Shown one piece after another: positions 57,995 to 64,000 of a stretch of 64,000 nt of DNA. A program made the position numbers and the translations under genes. The notes beneath the pieces were generated by a model that made no database searches, was not told where the DNA came from, and was given only the letters and a program-made list of their open reading frames with translations. Location of the stretch: NCBI RefSeq assembly GCF_001953055.1, contig NZ_CP019044.1:3141001-3205000 (forward strand). The letters run 5' to 3'. Source of the stretch: Salaquimonas pukyongi. GTDB taxonomy: Bacteria; Pseudomonadota; Alphaproteobacteria; Rhizobiales; Rhizobiaceae. How positions within the stretch are numbered: position 1 is the stretch's first letter; each line of letters starts with the position of its first letter.

Positions 57995-59790
57995 CAGCTC
58001 ACCGTTACTCCGATTCTTCCCCCAAGGTCGCGATTGTCGAAGCCCATCGCCAAGCCGCCATTTACCTGAATGATATCGTTCACCCGTGCGGCAAGCGACA
58101 AGGCGCCGGCTTGTTTTCCCTGGAAAAAGCCGGTCGAGAAATTCAGGGAGTACTGCTTGGTTTCCGGCACCCAGGGTGTTTGCAAAGCCATTGCCATTGC
58201 AATGCCTGCACGGTTTGTATCGACATCGGAACGAATTGACTGAAGCTCCTGCGAAATGCCGCTGACCTGATTATACAGGTTACGATCAACAGCAAGGTTT
58301 CCGGCTTCGTCGGATGTAACAACCCCCACAGCAGCCCCTTGGGAAGCGAGGCTTGCCGATGATGCTATCCCCGGCGCCGAATAGGTGTTTTGCGCATTGC
58401 CGATCAGTACCTGATTGGCACGCACCGTGGTCACGCCGCGGCCGATTGCAATTGTATTGTTCTGTGCTGCAGACGCGCTTTCACCAAGCGCAGTGGAATC
58501 GGTACCCCCGGCAGCTGAATTTTCACCGAGCGCCGTCGAATTGGCGCCGGTGGCCATCGCAAACATGCCGAATGCGGCGGCGTTTGCGCCGGATGCAACT
58601 GCACCGCCGCCAACTGCTGTCGAACCGGAAGCGATCGCCCCCTGGCCAATGGCCACCGCCATCACGTTCGTTGCACGGGCATTTCCACCAATTGCGATTG
58701 CCCCGGTCATCGTGGCTTGGGCGCCGGAACCCACCGCAACCGCGGACTCTGCGGTTGCAGATGCACCGGCACCAAGCGCCGTTGCTCCCGGACCATCAGC
58801 CGTTGCGCCCGTTCCAACCGCCAGGTCATTGACCCCAACCGCATTTGAATTACCACCGATCGCGATTGAGCTTGACGTGCCCGCCATTGCAGTCTGACCC
58901 GAGGTTCCTCCGATAATGGAGATGCCGTTTTCAAACCGTACCGAGCTTCCCGCACCATCAAGCAACAGGTTCTGATCGATGTCGACATCCCCCCGGAACA
59001 ACGCCTTGCCGGAAACATCCAGGCCAGGACCCGCTGCCCCTTGGCTGAGGTCGGCGTTCAACACTCGAACCGTGCCGACGAAATCCTGATCGCAGAACGG
59101 TACATCTTGCGCCTTTTCGTCGAGATCAATCGATTGCTTGACAATGTCCAATGCGGCGATTGCGCCGGTGGTGGCAGGAATATCCAGACTGGCTTCAAGA
59201 GCGGGAGCTGGTGCAAAACCGGGAAGCAGCTGGGCGCCCGGAAAAAGAGGAACGCTGGGAATCGTGATGGTTCCACCGGCAATCGAAATTGACGGGAAAC
59301 TGATGGATGAGATGCCGATCGGGGAAGCAGGCGACAAGGTCGCGCCGAGATCTACCGCAGGTGTTCCTGTCAAGGCGAGAACCTGGGCGGAAATTGCTAC
59401 AGCCTCAGACACCCCGGTTGGATCAATGGCCGTGATTTGCTCCGCAGATAATCCGATGACATCGAGGGCCAACGCTCCGGCATCTGCCGTCCGGCCGGCC
59501 CGGGCCCTGTCGATGATGGCATCGTTCAACTGCTGTGCACACACGGTGCTGCCAAGGCTGGCATTGTTGTATTGGGTCGTGCTCGGCTTAACGGAGGCTG
59601 GCGCGGTTCCTGCCTGGGCCGCGGAAGAAAGGAACGCGCCCAAGATAGCGAAAGAGGCGGCAACCGGCCTCACCGTTCCGCAGATCATCCGGTTTAAAAA
59701 ATTGAAAATCCGGTTGGCGGATTCATGAAAATCCAAATACTGGCGGGCCAAGCTTCTGACCCTGTGGCGAAGTGCGGCCTGTCCTGGCAC
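57991..59790 (-). CDS. Trimeric autotransporter adhesin (YadA/Hag type)
   Basis: GTG 59790 has AGGGGG upstream and gives 599 residues with a long N-region before the export helix (RPVAASFAILGAFLSSAAQA); ATG 59688 is the alternative. The first part is a Ser/Pro/Ala-rich region, then a row of head repeats of the hep-Hag type (AVAIGQGAIASGSTAVGGGA, NSTALGENSAAGGTDSTALG, TIAIGRG), a short stalk with NLYNQVSGISQELQSIRSDV, and a C-terminal YadA-like anchor (QYSLNFSTGFFQGKQAGALS, ending GRIGVTVSW). Trimers would insert in the outer membrane and bind surfaces or host cells. Confidence 0.9.
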   Translation of the reverse strand: MPGQAALRHRVRSLARQYLDFHESANRIFNFLNRMICGTVRPVAASFAILGAFLSSAAQAGTAPASVKPSTTQYNNASLGSTVCAQQLNDAIIDRARAGRTADAGALALDVIGLSAEQITAIDPTGVSEAVAISAQVLALTGTPAVDLGATLSPASPIGISSISFPSISIAGGTITIPSVPLFPGAQLLPGFAPAPALEASLDIPATTGAIAALDIVKQSIDLDEKAQDVPFCDQDFVGTVRVLNADLSQGAAGPGLDVSGKALFRGDVDIDQNLLLDGAGSSVRFENGISIIGGTSGQTAMAGTSSSIAIGGNSNAVGVNDLAVGTGATADGPGATALGAGASATAESAVAVGSGAQATMTGAIAIGGNARATNVMAVAIGQGAIASGSTAVGGGAVASGANAAAFGMFAMATGANSTALGENSAAGGTDSTALGESASAAQNNTIAIGRGVTTVRANQVLIGNAQNTYSAPGIASSASLASQGAAVGVVTSDEAGNLAVDRNLYNQVSGISQELQSIRSDVDTNRAGIAMAMALQTPWVPETKQYSLNFSTGFFQGKQAGALSLAARVNDIIQVNGGLAMGFDNRDLGGRIGVTVSW

Positions 59791-60072
59791 CGATTCATCC
59801 CCCTGGTGACCATATGGACTCCCTGATGCCAACCCGCCTTATCCCGTTGACAGAAGGAGTCTCGTTTTTGGTCTTGGAGGGGCTGCAGCAGATAAGGGCT
59901 GCAAATCAAACGCAATTACCAAAACAACTGCCCCGATACCCGGAACAAGCCCTATCTGATTTGGCGCGAATTTGGCAAGCAGGCCCGTGGTTATCCACTG
60001 GCGGCTTCAAGCCAATGGCAATGCGCCATCCGGCCGGATTTGATGGTTTCTTTAAAATATGAAGAGAAAAAC

Positions 60073-60147
60073 TGGAGCGGGCGATGGGATTCGAACCCAC
60101 GACCCCAACCTTGGCAAGGTTGTGCTCTACCCCTGAGCTACACCCGC
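60073..60147 (-). tRNA. tRNA-Gly (anticodon GCC)
   Basis: Read on the minus strand it starts GCGGGTGTAGCTCAGGGGTA and ends in CGCCCGCTCCA with encoded CCA. The acceptor arm GCGGGTG pairs with CGCCCGC (one G-U), the anticodon arm is CAACCTTGCCAAGGTTG with GCC central, and the T arm contains GGTTCGAATCC. Length is 75 including CCA. Confidence 0.98.
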
Positions 60148-60391
60148 TCAACACGCCGCATGCACATGTGCTTGCGACCGCGCCTCTATGGCCGAATCCG
60201 GTGTTGATTGCAACCACTTTGTTGGCGCTGAATGGACACTAACAAGAATTTTCACCCGCTATGGTAAAGCATCCCTGTTGGTGGCTCGGCCGCCTCCAGC
60301 GGCAGGCTGGTCCATGGTTGACATGTTTTTTGATCCCGCCCAAACAGGGCACCGCAATTCAAACCTTGCAGACAGCAAATCCGGGAAATTG

Positions 60392-60943
60392 ATGAGTTCA
60401 GATACGAAAGTAGCAGCCACAGACAGCAACCGGCAGCCGGCAACACCGGAGGAACTGCTCTGCCTTCTCGATGAACTGGGTATCGAACACGAAACCCATC
60501 ATCACGAACCGGTTTTCACCGTGGAAGAGTCCGAGCATGTCACCGCAACGATCCCCGGCGGTCATACCAAGAACCTGTTCGTAAAGGACAAAAAGGGCAA
60601 TTTCTTCCTGATTGTTGCCGGCAATCATGCCAGGATCCCGCTTAACCGGATCCATGGGCTGATCGGCGCTCAAGGCCGTGTTTCCTTCTGCAATGGGGAA
60701 AAGCTGATGGAACTGCTTGGTGTTGCGCCCGGTTCGGTAAACGCATTTGCCCCCATGAACGATCATGAAAACCGGGTAAAGGTCATCATCGACGAACCGC
60801 TGCTGGAAAACGATCAGATCAACTGCCACCCATTGATCAACGACAAGACAACCACCATCTCCCGGGAAGACTTGCTGCGCTTTCTTGAACATGTCGGCCA
60901 CCCGCCTCAGGTGATCCGGCTGTCGGAAACGCAGGGCGATTGA
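60392..60943 (+). CDS. Prolyl-tRNA editing protein (ProXp-ala/PrdX-like, YbaK fold)
   Basis: The product is 183 residues from ATG 60392. It would hydrolyse mischarged Ala-tRNA(Pro). Seen: ELGIEHETHHHEPVFTVEES, the conserved lysine segment GGHTKNLFVKDKKGNFFLIV, LLGVAPGSVNAFAPMND and INCHPLINDKTTTISREDLL, which match the free-standing YbaK/ProRS INS-like proteins. The open frame runs about 200 bases further upstream, without conservation. The thioredoxin-TPR gene follows after 22 bases. Confidence 0.9.
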   Translation: MSSDTKVAATDSNRQPATPEELLCLLDELGIEHETHHHEPVFTVEESEHVTATIPGGHTKNLFVKDKKGNFFLIVAGNHARIPLNRIHGLIGAQGRVSFCNGEKLMELLGVAPGSVNAFAPMNDHENRVKVIIDEPLLENDQINCHPLINDKTTTISREDLLRFLEHVGHPPQVIRLSETQGD

Positions 60944-60965
60944 GCAAAAAGACGGGATACCCGCC

Positions 60966-62012
60966 ATGAGCACAGACAAATACGGATTCGGCAATCAGTT
61001 TTCAGCCGGTGTGAACTACGAAAAGAAACCGGCACAGGATGAAGCGGACCACAGCACCGCGGATGCAGGTGGTGCATTGTCAGGCTTGGGAACACGGCAA
61101 CCGGCCCCGTCTTCTGTAACCCTTGACTTGGGAACACCGGCTGAGCCGGCGCCGGTGAAGGACATTTCCACCGCCGAGTTCATGACCGAAGTCATCGAGG
61201 GCTCGAAGACGTCACCCGTGCTGGTCGACTTCTGGGCGCCCTGGTGCGGTCCTTGCAAGCAATTGGGTCCGGCACTGGAAGCTGCCGTCGCAAAGGCCGG
61301 CGGCAAGGTGCGGCTTGTCAAAATGAACATTGACGAGCATCCTGAAGTGGCAGGCCAGATGGGCATACAGTCCATTCCCGCCGTGGTCGCCTTTGTCAGC
61401 GGCCAGCCCAAGGATGCATTCATGGGCGTGCGAACCGAACAGGAAATTGCCAAATTCATCGAAAAGCTGGCAGGCCCTTCCGGGCCTTCCAAGCTGGAGG
61501 AAGCGCTGGAAACTGCTTCAGGCCTCGCCGAACAGGGACAAACCGAAGAAGCTGCCGGCATTTACGGCGCCATATTGCAACAGCAGCCCGACAATGCCGA
61601 CGCTCTTGCCGGCTATGGCAACCTGCTGGTGAAGGACGGAAAAATCGACGAGGCAAAATCTGTCCTGCAAATGGCAGGTAGTGTTTCAGGGCATCAGGGC
61701 CTGGAAGCCCTGGGCGCAGCCATTGAACTGGCCGAACAGGCTGATTCAATCGGTGATTTTGGCGAACTTGAAGCAAGACTTGCGGCAGACCCCGGCGATC
61801 ATCAGGCACGCTTTGACCTGGCCATTGCGCTCAACGGTGCAGGAAAGCGCGAAGAGGCCGCCGGTCACCTGCTGGAAATCATCTCCCGGGACAGGGAATG
61901 GCAGGACGATGGTGCCCGCTCGCAACTCCTGAAGTTCTTTGAATCATGGGGGCCCGCCGATCCGGCAACCCTGGCTGCGCGGCGCAAGCTCTCCTCGCTC
62001 CTGTTCTCCTGA
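60966..62012 (+). CDS. Thioredoxin-domain TPR protein (YbbN/CnoX-like co-chaperone)
   Basis: The product is 348 residues. A low-complexity start (about 1-60) precedes a thioredoxin domain with VLVDFWAPWCGPCKQLGPAL, where both cysteines (94 and 97) are present, and SIPAVVAFVSG with the cis-proline. The C-terminal half is TPR-like (GNLLVKDGKIDEAKSVLQMA, RFDLAIALNGAGKREEAAGH). Enterobacterial CnoX lacks the active-site pair, but alphaproteobacterial forms keep it. A role protecting client proteins under oxidative stress is known for the family. Confidence 0.92.
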   Translation: MSTDKYGFGNQFSAGVNYEKKPAQDEADHSTADAGGALSGLGTRQPAPSSVTLDLGTPAEPAPVKDISTAEFMTEVIEGSKTSPVLVDFWAPWCGPCKQLGPALEAAVAKAGGKVRLVKMNIDEHPEVAGQMGIQSIPAVVAFVSGQPKDAFMGVRTEQEIAKFIEKLAGPSGPSKLEEALETASGLAEQGQTEEAAGIYGAILQQQPDNADALAGYGNLLVKDGKIDEAKSVLQMAGSVSGHQGLEALGAAIELAEQADSIGDFGELEARLAADPGDHQARFDLAIALNGAGKREEAAGHLLEIISRDREWQDDGARSQLLKFFESWGPADPATLAARRKLSSLLFS

Positions 62013-62086
62013 TTTGCCGGATCAACTCAGATTTTGGCTGGGTCGGAAAAACTGACTGTGCATAAAGATTCACCGGACAAAATCAT

Positions 62087-62112
62087 TGTCCGTTTCTGAT
62101 GTCCGTTTCTGA
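62087..62112. repeat. Two tandem copies of a 13-bp unit
   Basis: TGTCCGTTTCTGA is repeated twice without mismatch in the 254-bp gap before the Lon-domain gene. Its position suggests a leader or promoter region, but I see no clear promoter boxes. Confidence 0.7.
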
Positions 62113-62266
62113 CAGAACGCAAAAGTAGTCTGAATTAAGTCGATCACCTTGCTGGCATCTGCCCTTGAGTTCAGGTGAAATTGCCCCATCTTTCTGACTG
62201 GAAACCGCTCTATTGCAGACGGGTTGTGGTTTCCCGTGAGTAACTGCTGTAACCGGAAGCAACATC

Positions 62267-62938
62267 ATGAAAGCTGGTAATGCAGAATATCTGGCAGTTC
62301 TGGATTTTCCGGACGTCATTCCGGTATTTCCACTTGCAGGTGCACTGCTGTTGCCGGGAGGCAACCTGCCGCTGAACATCTTCGAACCGCGATATCTGGC
62401 GATGACCGAACATGCACTGGCCACCGACCGGCTCATTGGCATGATTCAACCCGATCCCGCATCCAATCCCGGGGATGCCCGCCCTGCGCTCTGCAAGATG
62501 GGTTGCATCGGGCGGCTGACAGCGTTTCAGGAAAGCGGTGATGGACGCTATGCGATCAATCTTACCGGCATCTGCCGCTTCAGTATCGAGAAGGAAGAAC
62601 CGCCCCTCAACGGCTTTCGGCAGGTGAGGTTCACCATATCGGAAAGCGACCTCGACTTTGGCGGCGGCGATGAAACGGTGAAACTGGACGATCGCGAGGG
62701 ATTGATCGATACGCTGCGCAAATACCTTGCGGCAAACGGCATGGACGCGAACTGGGAAGCCGTCGAGCAAACCGACGACGAAATGCTCGTCACCGCACTT
62801 TGCATGATGTCGCCCTATGGCCCTGCCGAAAAGCAGGCGCTTCTGGAAGCAGACGATCTCAACACCCGCGCCGAAACGCTGATCGCGATCACGGAAATTG
62901 CCATGGCAAGGGATGGTGGAAGCACGGCCATCCAATAG
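62267..62938 (+). CDS. Lon substrate-binding-domain protein (LON N-terminal domain, stand-alone)
   Basis: The product is 223 residues and consists of the PUA-like Lon N-terminal domain without the ATPase and protease. Seen: IPVFPLAGALLLPGGNLPLN, IFEPRYLAMTEHAL, DRLIGMIQP, CKMGCIGRLTAFQESGDGRY and the helical part with DDEMLVTALCMMSPYGPAEK. These proteins are common in alphaproteobacteria downstream of a thioredoxin-TPR gene, as here; their role in proteolysis or protein quality control is not settled. Confidence 0.93.
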   Translation: MKAGNAEYLAVLDFPDVIPVFPLAGALLLPGGNLPLNIFEPRYLAMTEHALATDRLIGMIQPDPASNPGDARPALCKMGCIGRLTAFQESGDGRYAINLTGICRFSIEKEEPPLNGFRQVRFTISESDLDFGGGDETVKLDDREGLIDTLRKYLAANGMDANWEAVEQTDDEMLVTALCMMSPYGPAEKQALLEADDLNTRAETLIAITEIAMARDGGSTAIQ

Positions 62939-62999
62939 CCGGCACGCACTGCCTACCAAACCGCTTTCAAATCTCCCGGCAGGCGGGTAATCTGTAACA

Positions 63000-63227
63000 A
63001 TGCCCGATACACCAAAGCCCGACCCTTATCTTCTGACCACGCTGGTCTGTCCGGTATCGGGCGGGATTTTGTCCCTGTCGCGAAAGGGCCATGAACTCGT
63101 TTCGCCGGGCGCACGGATTGCCTATCCCATTCGCGATGGAATCCCCATCATGGTACCTGGCGAAGCAAGGGCGCTCACTGAGGCCGAAATCGCAGGGTTG
63201 GCAAACAAGAAACAGCGCAAAAAGTAA
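63000..63227 (+). CDS. Trm112-family small protein
   Basis: The product is 75 residues: [20 protein letters not shown] near the N-terminus, [19 protein letters not shown] in the middle. This is the Trm112/UPF0434 pattern, though of the zinc-type cysteines only one is clearly present (CPVSGG). Trm112 proteins activate methyltransferases. Convergent with the hydroxylase gene, one base apart. Confidence 0.9.
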   Translation: MPDTPKPDPYLLTTLVCPVSGGILSLSRKGHELVSPGARIAYPIRDGIPIMVPGEARALTEAEIAGLANKKQRKK

Positions 63228-63228
63228 A

Positions 63229-64000
63229 TCAGATCGGCTCGCCGCGCAGCAGCCTTGGATTGCCCGGCTGGTTGCCTGCGGCCTGGGCAATAAAGACTTT
63301 CTTCAGGCCCGGCATCCGGTCCACCATTCCCAGCCCGACATCGCGCATGATGCGCAATACCGGGTTGTCGTTGGAGAACAGCCGGTTCAGCACATCGGTT
63401 GTCACGCCCATCCGCACCGTGTCGAACCGCCGCCACATCTGATAGCGCTCCAGCACCGACAACAGCCCGATATCAAGGCCTAACCGGTCTGCTTCCACAA
63501 TCGTCTCTGCCAGCGCAGCGGCATCCTTGAAGCCAAGATTAAGCCCCTGCCCGGAAATTGGATGCACCCCATGGGCTGCATCCCCGACCAGCACGAAACG
63601 GTTTTTTACCGTCTCCCGGGCAAGCGTCAGGCCGAGCGGAAAGGCCTTCTTCGGCCCGTCCAGCGAAATTTCCCCCAGCTTGTGGCCAAAACGGCGTTCC
63701 AGTTCCAGTTCGAAGGCAAAATCATCGAGCGCCATCAACCGCTCGGTATCGCGGCTGTTTTCAGTCCACACCAGCGAGGAGCGCTTTCCCTTGAGCGGCA
63801 GAATGGCAAATGGACCGGCAGGCAGAAAATGTTCTTCCGCCCTGCCGTGATGATCGCGTTCGTGGGCAACGGTGGTAACGATGCCAAACTGGTCGTACGG
63901 CCAGTGCACGATCTTGATTCCTGCCATTTCTCTGAGTTTCGAACGCACGCCATCTGCAGCAACGAGAAGCCTGCTTTGCACCACCTCGCCACTGGTCAGC
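63229..64000 (-). CDS. UbiH/COQ6-type FAD-dependent hydroxylase, C-terminal part
   Basis: About 257 C-terminal residues are present; the N-terminus with the first FAD motif is beyond the right edge. Seen: LLVAADGVRSKLREMAGI (the DG motif), and the second FAD motif VLVGDAAHGVHPISGQGLNL followed by GFKDAAALAE. These are typical of aromatic-ring hydroxylases that modify ubiquinone precursors (UbiH/F/I, COQ6). Which ring position is modified cannot be told from this part. Confidence 0.9.
   Translation of the reverse strand, partial: LTSGEVVQSRLLVAADGVRSKLREMAGIKIVHWPYDQFGIVTTVAHERDHHGRAEEHFLPAGPFAILPLKGKRSSLVWTENSRDTERLMALDDFAFELELERRFGHKLGEISLDGPKKAFPLGLTLARETVKNRFVLVGDAAHGVHPISGQGLNLGFKDAAALAETIVEADRLGLDIGLLSVLERYQMWRRFDTVRMGVTTDVLNRLFSNDNPVLRIMRDVGLGMVDRMPGLKKVFIAQAAGNQPGNPRLLRGEPI

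Noticed and set aside
60141-60175. GCACATGTGC palindrome next to the tRNA as another TGTGC/GCACA operator
   Set aside because: The arms are in the reverse arrangement with no six-base centre, so it does not match the mmsA/pccB dyad.

Overview
The window looks like chromosomal DNA of an alphaproteobacterium, most likely Hyphomicrobiales (Rhizobiales). This is inferred from gene content and order: a hemC-hemD-Mic60-hemY heme cluster, a tsaD-gpsA-EVE-methyltransferase cluster, a choline ABC importer (choXWV) divergent from betI-betB-betA, a fairly GC-rich composition, and TTAA-N7-TTAA sites of the CtrA type. The genus cannot be fixed from the sequence. Almost all of the DNA codes for metabolic and housekeeping proteins. 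Accessory features are one decayed IS481-type element, a family of fold-back repeats, REP-like palindromes, one 13-bp tandem array and a trimeric autotransporter adhesin.

Region 1 (1-16.6 kb) is a branched-chain amino acid and propionate catabolism block. A divergent LysR-type regulator, cut by the window edge, faces mmsA, an isobutyryl-CoA-type dehydrogenase, a 3-hydroxyisobutyryl-CoA hydrolase, mmsB, an enoyl-CoA hydratase and a thiolase. pccB, a YghU-type GST, three small genes, pccA and methylmalonyl-CoA mutase follow. Together these lead from valine to propionyl-CoA and on to succinyl-CoA. PccA carries an extra segment of about 80 residues that reads as a BirA-like winged helix, the most unusual protein feature seen here. 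The same TGTGC-N6-GCACA dyad lies upstream of both mmsA and pccB.

Region 2 (16.6-28 kb) is mixed. It holds two divergent hydroxyacid dehydrogenases, a CelD-like acyltransferase coupled to a polysaccharide flippase, a DUF924 gene, a TusA-like protein, a COG0523 GTPase overlapping a D,D-carboxypeptidase, an M20 amidohydrolase, and an Lrp regulator divergent from 4-hydroxyphenylpyruvate dioxygenase.

Region 3 (28-42.2 kb) has the heme/Mic60 cluster, divergent from tsaD-gpsA-EVE-methyltransferase. Next come a membrane protein, a small M15-type lipoprotein, a 13-bp tandem array, acetyl-CoA synthetase with a strong terminator, a 250-bp fold-back repeat and an L,D-transpeptidase.

Region 4 (42.4-50.7 kb) converts choline to glycine betaine and imports choline: betI-betB-betA on the minus strand, and choX-choW-choV on the plus strand with a cytochrome P450 translationally coupled to choV.

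Region 5 (50.7-64 kb) holds a FeeM/LuxI-like N-acyl synthase, a membrane PAS-GGDEF-EAL protein, a TauE-type permease divergent from a Crp-like regulator, the IS481 relic inside a repeat, an exported protein coupled to a YadA-type adhesin, tRNA-Gly(GCC), a prolyl-tRNA editing protein, a thioredoxin-TPR protein, a Lon-substrate-binding-domain protein, a Trm112 protein and a truncated ubiquinone-type hydroxylase.
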